Assembly: GCF_001305595.1 (NCBI RefSeq)
Contig: NZ_CP012402.1
Location: forward strand, 386,001 to 450,000
Origin: Azospirillum thiophilum
GTDB lineage: Bacteria; Pseudomonadota; Alphaproteobacteria; Azospirillales; Azospirillaceae
Direction of reading: 5' to 3'
Length of the DNA: 64,000 nt
Shown here: positions 18,141 to 24,901 of the stretch, piece by piece
Numbering within the stretch: position 1 is the stretch's first letter
How the letters are laid out: every line of letters begins with the position of its first letter
Program-made: the position numbers and the translations under genes
The notes under the pieces: model-generated
What the model was told of the DNA's origin: nothing
The model's database searches: none
Seen by the model: only the letters and a program-made list of their open reading frames with translations

Positions 18141-18179
18141 GGAAGACGGTGGGGGAAGACGGTGGGGGAAGACGGTGGG
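18141..18179. repeat. Three perfect 13-bp tandem repeats
   Basis: GGAAGACGGTGGG is repeated three times without a mismatch between the dgoA stop and the tctC start. It lies inside the operon, in the untranslated spacer, about 40 bp before the tctC ribosome site. It could vary in copy number between strains and alter spacing or mRNA folding; no function is shown. Confidence 0.9.
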
Positions 18180-18194
18180 GTGGAAACGGAAAAC

Positions 18195-18860
18195 TCAATG
18201 CGCGGCGCTGCCCGCACCCGCTCCCTCGGCCCAGGCCCGGGCGAAGCGGGCGGCACGGGCGGCCAGCTCCGCCACCGGCAGGCCGGGGCTGTAGAGCGCG
18301 GACCCGAGGCCGAAGCCGGAGGCGCCGGCGATGCGGTAGGGCTGCATGGTGTCGGGCGTGATGCCGCCGACCGGCAGAAGCCGCACGCTGTGCGGGATCA
18401 CCGCGCGCAGGGCCTTGACCACCACCGGCGGTATCTGTTCCGCCGGGAACAGCTTCAGCGCGTCGGCGCCGGCCGCCAATGCGGCGAAGGCTTCCGTCGC
18501 GGTGGCGACGCCGGGGGTGCAACCCATCGACCGCGCCTTGGCGGCGCGGATGATCGCGGTGTCGGCATGCGGCATCACCACCAGGTCGGCGCCGATGCCG
18601 GCCAGCCGGTCGACCTGCTCCAGCGTCATCACCGTCCCGGCGCCGACCAGGGCATCGGCCGGCACGGTGCGGCGGATGGCGGCGATGCTGTCGAACGGGT
18701 CCGGCGAGTTCAGCGGAACCTCGATCAGGCGGAAACCCGCCTCGTACAAGGCCGCCGCCGCCGGCTCCGCTTCGGCCGGTGTCAGGCCGCGCAGGATCGC
18801 GACCAGCGGCAGGGCGGTGAAGGCGGCGTCGAGGCGGACGGGAAGCGTGGGATCGGTCAT
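18195..18860 (-). CDS. dgoA: 2-dehydro-3-deoxy-6-phosphogalactonate aldolase
   Basis: A 221-residue class I aldolase of the KDPG/KDPGal family. It has AILRG at 21-25, GAGTV at 73-77, CTPG at 114-117 and the Schiff-base lysine K136 in LKLFPAE. It splits 2-dehydro-3-deoxy-6-phosphogalactonate to pyruvate and glyceraldehyde 3-phosphate. Its ATG overlaps the dgoK stop (ATGA), so the two are translationally coupled. The kinase next door is what favours KDPGal over KDPG as the substrate. Confidence 0.92.
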   Translation of the reverse strand: MTDPTLPVRLDAAFTALPLVAILRGLTPAEAEPAAAALYEAGFRLIEVPLNSPDPFDSIAAIRRTVPADALVGAGTVMTLEQVDRLAGIGADLVVMPHADTAIIRAAKARSMGCTPGVATATEAFAALAAGADALKLFPAEQIPPVVVKALRAVIPHSVRLLPVGGITPDTMQPYRIAGASGFGLGSALYSPGLPVAELAARAARFARAWAEGAGAGSAAH

Positions 18861-19894
18861 GGGGCGCTCGTGATGCTGGCGGTTACGGCAGGGCCGGCCG
18901 ATGCGGCAGCGGACGGCAACAGCCCGGCTGCGGCCGCGAACTGGAAAAGGCCGCGGGGAGCGGTGTTGCCCAACTGTGCGGTCGGCGTGACGCCGAAGCC
19001 GGCCAGCCCGCGGGTATAGCGGCGGCACAGCCGGGGATCGCCGATCAGCAGCAGCGGCGTATCGGCCGGAAACTCCGTTCGCAGCGCTGCGAGGCCGGAG
19101 CGAAGTTCATGCCCGATCAGCAGGCCCGAGAGGTAATGCGCCAGGCTTTCCGCGGGCAGGCGCTTGGTCAGGCCGAGCGTGCGGGTGGCGAACAGCTGGT
19201 GCGGCAGGTCACCCGGACCGGCGGCCTGCGCGGCGCGGATGCCGATGGCGAACGCCTCGTCCTCGTCCTCGGGCGAGGCCTCGCGGTCGGCGGGCATCAG
19301 CCGGCCGAGCAGCGAATGGGTCTTCAGGACGGCGAACAGCTCGCCCGTCATGTAGGAGGAAAAGCCGGTGATCCGGCCGTCGGCGACACGGACCCATTTG
19401 GAATGGGTGCCGGGCATCGCGACGCAGGCATTCCGTGCCCAGTCGGCATTTTCGGCCAGGGCGCCGGCGATCTGGATTTCCTCGCCCCGCATCACGTCGG
19501 GGATGCCGTCCGGCGCATCGTGCAGGACGCCGGGGGCGATCGGGATGACGCGGCCGGCAGCGGTCTTCACCCGTGCGGCATGGCCGGCAAGCGTCGCGGC
19601 GTCGGCCGGGGTGGCGACATAGGGGGCCTCGACCCAGCCCTGTGCGCTGCCGACCATGCCGCCGGCGACCACCGGCAGGCTGGGGTAGGCGTCGAGCCAG
19701 TCGCCGCACAGGCCGGCCAGCGCCGCCTCGAACCCGGCTGGGCCGGGCTGCGGCAGGTTCTGGATGCCGTGGGCCGACGCCCGCTCGGCGAGGATGCCCG
19801 CCTCGCCATCCATCAGGAAGCCGCGCAGGCTCGACGTGCCCCAGTCCAGCGCGATCAGCGCGGGCTCGGCGGAGGAGGTTACGGTGTGGTCCAT
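18857..19894 (-). CDS. dgoK: 2-dehydro-3-deoxygalactonokinase
   Basis: A 345-residue kinase of the DgoK family. The N-terminal ALDWGTSSLRGFLMD is the phosphate-binding loop of this ASKHA-like family; GGMVGSAQGW and AMPGTHSKWV are further family signatures. It phosphorylates 2-dehydro-3-deoxygalactonate for the DgoA aldolase. The ATG at 19894 has AAGGA six bases upstream and overlaps the iclR-type gene by 16 bp. A galactonate dehydratase (dgoD) is absent from this locus and must be elsewhere if the pathway is complete. Confidence 0.93.
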   Translation of the reverse strand: MDHTVTSSAEPALIALDWGTSSLRGFLMDGEAGILAERASAHGIQNLPQPGPAGFEAALAGLCGDWLDAYPSLPVVAGGMVGSAQGWVEAPYVATPADAATLAGHAARVKTAAGRVIPIAPGVLHDAPDGIPDVMRGEEIQIAGALAENADWARNACVAMPGTHSKWVRVADGRITGFSSYMTGELFAVLKTHSLLGRLMPADREASPEDEDEAFAIGIRAAQAAGPGDLPHQLFATRTLGLTKRLPAESLAHYLSGLLIGHELRSGLAALRTEFPADTPLLLIGDPRLCRRYTRGLAGFGVTPTAQLGNTAPRGLFQFAAAAGLLPSAAASAGPAVTASITSAP

Positions 19895-20706
19895 CCCAGA
19901 TCCTTGGAAATCGCATCCGCCGTGGCGCGGACCAGCGGCCCGAGCGCCGCCATGCGGTCGTCGGGCATATAGGGGACGGCGCTGGCGACGCTGATCGCCG
20001 CCACCACCAGAGTCCGCCCGTCGCGCACCGGCGCGGAGACACAGCGGATGCCGAGTTCGTTCTCTTCCAAATCCATCGCCCAGCCCTGGGCGACGTAACG
20101 GTTCAACTGCGCCTCGAACAGCGGCCAGTCCGCCGGCCGCGGCCGGTCGGCCGGCAGGTTGGGGGGGCAGGTCAGCGCATGGAGCGCCGCCCAGCGTGCC
20201 GGGGTCATGCCCAGCATCAGCGCCTTGCCCAGGCCGGTCGAGGCGATCGGCATGCGTTGCCCGGTGCGGGAGCGCATCTCCAGGCCGCGGGTGCCGGGGA
20301 TCTTGTCGAGATAGAAGACCTCGCCATGCTCCTCGACGCCGAGATGGACGGTATCGCCGGTCGCCTTTGCCAGCGCCTCGATGTGCGGGCGGGCGACGGC
20401 GACCAGCGGCCGCTGCTCCAACGCCTTCATGCCGAGTTGGATCAGCTTCGGGCCCAGCAGATAGCCCTTGTACGGAATGTGGTGGAGATACCCTTCCGCC
20501 ACCAGGCTGACGAGCATGCGGTGGGTGGTGCTGCGCGGGGTGCCGAGCCGGGCGGCGATCCCCTTCACGTCGCACACCCCCTCCGCCACGCAGTTCAGCA
20601 GGGTCAGGCCGCGCAGCAGGGTCTGCGTGCCGGCGCCTTGCGGCTTGCCTGCCTCTGCCTTCTGGTCCGCCTCTTCGACGATTCCGCCCATGATTTGTTT
20701 TGTCAT
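19879..20706 (-). CDS. IclR-family transcriptional regulator
   Basis: A 275-residue regulator. Residues 25-85 form the N-terminal winged helix (LLRGLTLLNCVAEG, then GTPRSTTHRMLVSLVAEGYL), and residues 100-270 the IclR effector domain with STGLGKALM. It begins the minus-strand operon, overlaps dgoK, and faces a divergent binding-protein gene, so it most likely controls both directions in response to a sugar acid or its breakdown product. The ATG at 20706 has a GGAG eight bases upstream. The effector is unknown. Confidence 0.92.
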   Translation of the reverse strand: MTKQIMGGIVEEADQKAEAGKPQGAGTQTLLRGLTLLNCVAEGVCDVKGIAARLGTPRSTTHRMLVSLVAEGYLHHIPYKGYLLGPKLIQLGMKALEQRPLVAVARPHIEALAKATGDTVHLGVEEHGEVFYLDKIPGTRGLEMRSRTGQRMPIASTGLGKALMLGMTPARWAALHALTCPPNLPADRPRPADWPLFEAQLNRYVAQGWAMDLEENELGIRCVSAPVRDGRTLVVAAISVASAVPYMPDDRMAALGPLVRATADAISKDLGWTTP

Positions 20707-20937
20707 CGTTGTTTCTCCGGATGCTAGGAGTGCATGCCACAGTGTGTCAAATAGTTTTATGTGATCCCAAATAATGAGACATATCGGGGGTGGCGACGAA
20801 CGGTCGCGGTGGGCGTCGGAGCGCTGCGAAACCCATGATCGCACTTTCAAAATCCTGCCGCTTCGGTCAGAAAAGATCCCATGCCGCGGCCGGCAGGTAT
20901 GGCCCGGCATGAAAACGGTCATCCTTGGAGAACTATC
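20707..20937. promoter_or_regulatory. Divergent control region between iclR-type and livK-type genes
   Basis: About 230 bp with an AT-rich core at roughly 20745-20790 in otherwise GC-rich DNA. It should hold the promoters for both directions and the operator of the IclR-type regulator. TGTC and GACA half sites flank the core (20745-20748 and 20780-20783), but no clean palindrome was found, so no operator is claimed. Confidence 0.45.
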
Positions 20938-22047
20938 ATGCGTCTCACCGCCATTTCCTTCGTCAGCGCGACGGCGCTGCTGGCCGGCTTCGGCACGGCG
21001 CAGGCGGACATCGTCATCGGCCTCGGCACGGCGACCACCGGTCCGGTCGCGGCGCTGGGCGAGCAGTCGGTGTATGGTGCCAGGCAGGCGGTCGCCGACA
21101 TCAATGCCAAGGGCGGCGTGCTGGGCCAGAAGCTGGTGCTGAAGGTGGGGGACGACGCCTGCGATCCGCGCCAGGCGGTCGCCGTCGCCAACCAGTTCGT
21201 ACGCGAACAGGTTGCGGCGGTCGTCGGCCATCTCTGCTCCGGCGCCAGCATTCCGGCGGCCGACGTCTACCAGGAGGAAGGGATGGTGATGGTCACCCCG
21301 ACCGCCACCAACCCGCTGCTGACCGCCAAGGGCCATCCGAACATCTTCCGCGTCTGCGGCCGTGACGACCAGCAGGGCGTGGTGGCCGGCACCTATCTGG
21401 CCGAGACCTTCAAGGGCAAGAACATCGCGGTGCTGGATGACAAGCAGGCCTATGGCAAGGGCTTGGCCGACGTGGTGGTCGAGACGCTGGCGAAGGCCGG
21501 CGGCAAGGTCGCCTACCGCGGGTCGGTGACGGCCGGCGAGCGCGACTTCTCCGCCCTGGTCACCAGCCTGAAGGACAAGGGCGTCGAGGCGGTCTATTAC
21601 GGCGGCTACCATCCCGAACTGGGCCTGATCGTGCGTCAGGCGCAGGAACAGGGGCTGAAGCCGCAGTTCATCGCCGGCGACGGGCTGAACAACCAGGAAT
21701 ACTGGTCGATCACCGGTCCGGCCGGCGAGGGCACGCTCTACACCGACAGCCCGTCGGCGGCCAGCGATCCCAAGGCGCAGGAACTGATCGCGTCCTTCAA
21801 GACGGCCGGCCTGCCCGAGCCGGGCAACTTCGCCTTCTACAGCTATGCCGCGGTCCAGGTGATCGCCCAGGGTCTGCAGAAGGCCGGCAGCGTCAACGGG
21901 ACCAAGCTGGCCGCGGCCCTGCATTCCGGCAGCCACGAGACGGTGGTCGGCCCGGTGGAGTTCGACAAGAAGGGCGACATCACCAAGCCGAACTACGTCA
22001 TGTATGTCTGGAGCAACGGCAAGCCGGAGATGGTCGCCCGCAAGTGA
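20938..22047 (+). CDS. livK: Branched-chain amino-acid type ABC substrate-binding protein
   Basis: A 369-residue periplasmic protein of the LivK/Peripla_BP_6 family. The signal peptide (1-22) ends at AQADIVIG; family marks include GPVAALGEQ, NAKGGVLGQKLVL, the cysteine pair region DDACDPRQA and GGYHPELG. GGAG lies seven bases before the ATG. No liv permease or ATPase genes follow, so it must join components coded elsewhere. Its position opposite the sugar-acid operon raises the chance that the ligand is not an amino acid. The gene symbol marks family only. Confidence 0.88.
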   Translation: MRLTAISFVSATALLAGFGTAQADIVIGLGTATTGPVAALGEQSVYGARQAVADINAKGGVLGQKLVLKVGDDACDPRQAVAVANQFVREQVAAVVGHLCSGASIPAADVYQEEGMVMVTPTATNPLLTAKGHPNIFRVCGRDDQQGVVAGTYLAETFKGKNIAVLDDKQAYGKGLADVVVETLAKAGGKVAYRGSVTAGERDFSALVTSLKDKGVEAVYYGGYHPELGLIVRQAQEQGLKPQFIAGDGLNNQEYWSITGPAGEGTLYTDSPSAASDPKAQELIASFKTAGLPEPGNFAFYSYAAVQVIAQGLQKAGSVNGTKLAAALHSGSHETVVGPVEFDKKGDITKPNYVMYVWSNGKPEMVARK

Positions 22048-22106
22048 CCGCTTCCCGGGCGGGCGGGGCGGCTGCGGCCGCTCCGCCGGCCGGGCACCGG
22101 GGAAGA

Positions 22107-22130
22107 GCAGGCGAAGGGGCAGGCGAAGGG
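22107..22130. repeat. Two tandem 12-bp repeats
   Basis: GCAGGCGAAGGG occurs twice in direct tandem in the spacer between the livK-type gene and the monooxygenase-fold gene. No role is evident. Confidence 0.8.
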
Positions 22131-22207
22131 TTGATTGCGGGATGGCGGCCCCAACCTCTATCCTCGGGAAAGCCGGCTTGGTCGGCCAATTCGGGAAGGG
22201 CTGCCGC

Positions 22208-22534
22208 ATGTACATCGCGATGAACCGTTTCAAGGTCCGCCATGGGGCCGAGCAGGAGTTCGAGGAGGCCTGGCTGAACCGGGAGGTTCATCTGCACAAG
22301 GTGCCGGGCTTCGTCGAGTTTCACATGCTGCGCGGGCCGGACCGGGACGACTTCCGGCTCTATTCCTCGCACACGGTGTGGGAATCCGAAGACGCGTTCC
22401 AGGGCTGGACCCGGTCGGAAGCCTTCCGCAGCGCCCACGGCAACGCCGGCGCGCGCAAGCCGCTCTATGTCGGCCCGCCGGAGTTCGAGGGGTTCGAGGT
22501 CATCCAGACCGTGCAGCGCGACCCGAACGCCTGA
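22208..22534 (+). CDS. Antibiotic biosynthesis monooxygenase (ABM) fold protein
   Basis: A 108-residue single-domain protein of the ABM/IsdG-like ferredoxin fold. It starts MYIAMNRFKV, has the E-x-x-W-x-x-R pattern in FEEAWLNREV, and ends with a strand pair around FEVIQ. IsdG-type relatives degrade haem and others oxidise quinone-like compounds or act as small-molecule sensors. It lies 37 bp before a pirin gene in the same direction, and the iron-uptake locus is near, but no haem-binding histidine can be assigned with certainty. Substrate unknown. Confidence 0.8.
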   Translation: MYIAMNRFKVRHGAEQEFEEAWLNREVHLHKVPGFVEFHMLRGPDRDDFRLYSSHTVWESEDAFQGWTRSEAFRSAHGNAGARKPLYVGPPEFEGFEVIQTVQRDPNA

Positions 22535-22571
22535 CTGCGATACGCCCTTTCCACCCGCCGGGAAGAAATCC

Positions 22572-23465
22572 ATGCTGGAACTGGTCATCGAGCAGCGCCG
22601 AAAGAGCCTCGGCGGATTCGAGGTCGGACGTGTGCTGCCCTTCGTGCAGCGGCGGATGGTCGGCCCCTTCGTGTTCTTCGACCATATGGGGCCGGTCGAT
22701 TTCGAGGCCGGCCTGCCCCGGGACGTCGACGTGCGTCCCCATCCGCATATCGGCCTGTCCACCGTGACCTACCTGTTCGACGGCGAGATCATGCACCGCG
22801 ACAGCGTGGGATCGCAGCAGGCGATCCGACCGGGCGAGGTGAACTGGATGACCGCCGGGCGCGGCATCACCCATTCCGAACGCTTCGAGCGCGCCCGGCT
22901 GGAAGGCGGACGGATGCACGGCATCCAGGCCTGGGTCGCCCTGCCCGAAGCCGACGAGGAGACGGACCCCGCCTTCAGTCATTATGGCACTGGCGACCTG
23001 CCGGTCTTCGAGGATGGCGCGGTCCGCGGCCGGCTGGTGGCCGGCGAGGCCTTTGGGGCCAAGGCCGGGGTGAAGACCCACTCGCCGCTGTTCTACATCC
23101 ATTGGGATCTCGCCCCCGGCGCCCGGGTGGAGCTTCCGGCGGACGGGTGGGAGCGCGCGGCCTATGTGGCGGCAGGGTCGGTCGAGGTGGACGGGCAGCG
23201 GCTCGAGGCCGGACGCATGGCGGTCTTCGCCCCCGGCCATCCGGCGGTGCTGACCGCCGCCGAGCAGTCGGTCGTGATGGCCATCGGCGGCGAACCGCTG
23301 GGCCGCCGCTTCATCGACTGGAACTTCGTGTCGTCCAGCAAGGAGCGGATCGAACAGGCCAAGGCCGATTGGCGGGCCGGCCGGATGAAGCTGCCGGACC
23401 TCGACGACGGGGAGTTCATTCCGCTGCCGGAAATGCCGAAGCCGCCGGCGAACCCGATGTCGTGA
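22572..23465 (+). CDS. Pirin family protein
   Basis: A 297-residue bicupin. The N-terminal cupin carries the metal site of pirins, with HPHIGLSTVTYLFDGEIMHRDS (histidines and a glutamate) and the MTAGRGITHSE motif; the C-terminal Pirin_C domain includes GGEPLGRRFIDWNFVSSS. Bacterial pirins bind iron and several have quercetinase activity or modulate central enzymes. Start ATG 22572 was chosen as the family N-terminus. It probably forms an operon with the ABM-fold gene. Physiological role unknown. Confidence 0.93.
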   Translation: MLELVIEQRRKSLGGFEVGRVLPFVQRRMVGPFVFFDHMGPVDFEAGLPRDVDVRPHPHIGLSTVTYLFDGEIMHRDSVGSQQAIRPGEVNWMTAGRGITHSERFERARLEGGRMHGIQAWVALPEADEETDPAFSHYGTGDLPVFEDGAVRGRLVAGEAFGAKAGVKTHSPLFYIHWDLAPGARVELPADGWERAAYVAAGSVEVDGQRLEAGRMAVFAPGHPAVLTAAEQSVVMAIGGEPLGRRFIDWNFVSSSKERIEQAKADWRAGRMKLPDLDDGEFIPLPEMPKPPANPMS

Positions 23466-23493
23466 GAGGCCGATGTCGTGAGAGGTCGATGTC
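23455..23493. repeat. 16-bp direct repeat at the pirin stop codon
   Basis: Two near-identical 16-bp units (CGATGTCGTGAGAGGC and the same ending in T) plus a partial third lie across the pirin 3' end. The second unit repeats the last codons and stop, which looks like a recent slippage duplication. Confidence 0.8.
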
Positions 23494-23511
23494 CTGCGGG
23501 AGGGCGCCCGG

Positions 23512-23697
23512 TCAGCGCTCCCGCTTCCACCAGGACCTGGCCGCGACCGCGACCGGGACCGACAGGGCGACCCAGGACACGGCATCCACCAGCCCGTCAT
23601 CCAGCAGGGCGGACACCAGCCCGGCGATGGTGACCAGCGCGATCGCGGTGGGAAAGCCGAAGATCGCGCCCAGGGGCAGGGAAGCGCGCGCCTTCAT
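23512..23697 (-). CDS. Small membrane protein, last gene of the iron-uptake operon
   Basis: A 61-residue protein with two predicted membrane helices (about 9-31 and 38-56) and a basic C-terminus (WWKRER). Its ATG overlaps the stop of the PepSY gene (ATGA), so it is translated with it. Small membrane proteins of this sort often follow PepSY-type genes in iron loci. Function unknown. Confidence 0.75.
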   Translation of the reverse strand: MKARASLPLGAIFGFPTAIALVTIAGLVSALLDDGLVDAVSWVALSVPVAVAARSWWKRER

Positions 23698-24842
23698 TCC
23701 GCGGCCTCCCTTGCATCGGAGCGGAAGCCGGGGGCGGTGGCGGCGTGCTCCTGGCTGCCGCGGCGGCGGGCGACCCACAGATAGAGGCCGCTGCCGAGGA
23801 TGACGATGGTCAGCACGTCCAGAACCGCCCACAGGATCTTCATCGGCATCCCGCCGTAATCGCCGAAATGCAGCGGCTGCGACAGGCGCAGCGCCAGCAT
23901 GTACCAGGGCATGGAGCGCATGTCGGTGAAGGCCCCGGTCTCGGCGTCGATCAGGGCGGGGGTGAGGATCTGGCGGGTCGCCGGGGTGGCCCCCTTCAAC
24001 CAGACCGCGTAATGGTGGTTGCTGGAAAAGCGCACGCCGGGAAAGGCGATGAATTGCGGGCGCATGCCCGGAGCTGCCTCCATCGCGGTGCGGACGGCGG
24101 CGTCGACGGAGGAGAAGCGCTCGGGCACCGGCTTGCCCTCGTAGGGGGCGATCATCGCGGCAAGCTCGTTGGCACGCCAGTAGGCGACCAGCGGGACCGA
24201 CAGGGTGTTGATGACGCCCGTCAGGCCGACCACCGCCACCCACATCAGCGTGACGATGCCCAGCATGTTGTGCAGGTCGAGCCATTTCAGCCGCGTGCTG
24301 CGCCCGGCCCGGACCGTGCCGAAGGACAGCTTGCGCATGAAGGGAGCGTAGACCACCACGCCCGACAGCGTGGCGACGAACAGCAGGAAGCCCATGAATC
24401 CCAGGAACAACTCCCCCGGCAGGCCGGCGAACATGTCGACATGCAGGCGCAGCATCACATGCATGAAGCCGCCGTCTTCGTTGAGGTCGCCCAGGATCCT
24501 GGTGGTGCGCTGGTCGATGGCGGAGATGTGCATCTGCGACACCGGTGACCGTGCGGCCGGGCCGGTGGTGACGTTCACCACCGGCCGGTCCTCGTCGAAG
24601 CTGAGGAACAGCGGCCGTTCGCCGGGGTAGGTCGCGAGCGCCGACGCAACCGCCTCGTCCAACGTCTTCAGCGGGGTATCGGCCGGCATGTGCGGCAGGT
24701 TGTCCTCCGCCGTCAGCGCCTCGATCTCGTCATGGAAGATCAGCGGCAGGCCGGTCAGGCACAGCAGCAGCATGAAGACCGTGCAGACCAGGCTGGTCCA
24801 TTTGTGGATCAGGGTCCAGATCCGGATGGTTCGGTTGGTCAT
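23694..24842 (-). CDS. PepSY-associated transmembrane protein
   Basis: A 382-residue membrane protein of the PepSY_TM (PiuB-like) family, with four helices: N-terminal WTLIHKWTSLVCTVFML, two central and one near residue 350. Conserved histidines occur at the helix edges (HKW, HVMLRLHVDMF, LHNMLG), and YFAYWR-like and PLHFGDYGG patterns are typical. Relatives act with TonB siderophore receptors, probably as ferric-siderophore reductases in the inner membrane. It lies 59 bp after the receptor gene. Confidence 0.9.
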   Translation of the reverse strand: MTNRTIRIWTLIHKWTSLVCTVFMLLLCLTGLPLIFHDEIEALTAEDNLPHMPADTPLKTLDEAVASALATYPGERPLFLSFDEDRPVVNVTTGPAARSPVSQMHISAIDQRTTRILGDLNEDGGFMHVMLRLHVDMFAGLPGELFLGFMGFLLFVATLSGVVVYAPFMRKLSFGTVRAGRSTRLKWLDLHNMLGIVTLMWVAVVGLTGVINTLSVPLVAYWRANELAAMIAPYEGKPVPERFSSVDAAVRTAMEAAPGMRPQFIAFPGVRFSSNHHYAVWLKGATPATRQILTPALIDAETGAFTDMRSMPWYMLALRLSQPLHFGDYGGMPMKILWAVLDVLTIVILGSGLYLWVARRRGSQEHAATAPGFRSDAREAAE

Positions 24843-24901
24843 CGCGCGTTCCTCATGCGTCCGTCATGCCCCCGGCTGATCGGTGGCGGATTGGCGGCGG
24901 A

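Noticed and set aside
20721..20750. TTGACA and TAGCAT on the minus strand as an iclR promoter
   Set aside because: Transcription would start inside the ribosome site, too close to the ATG.
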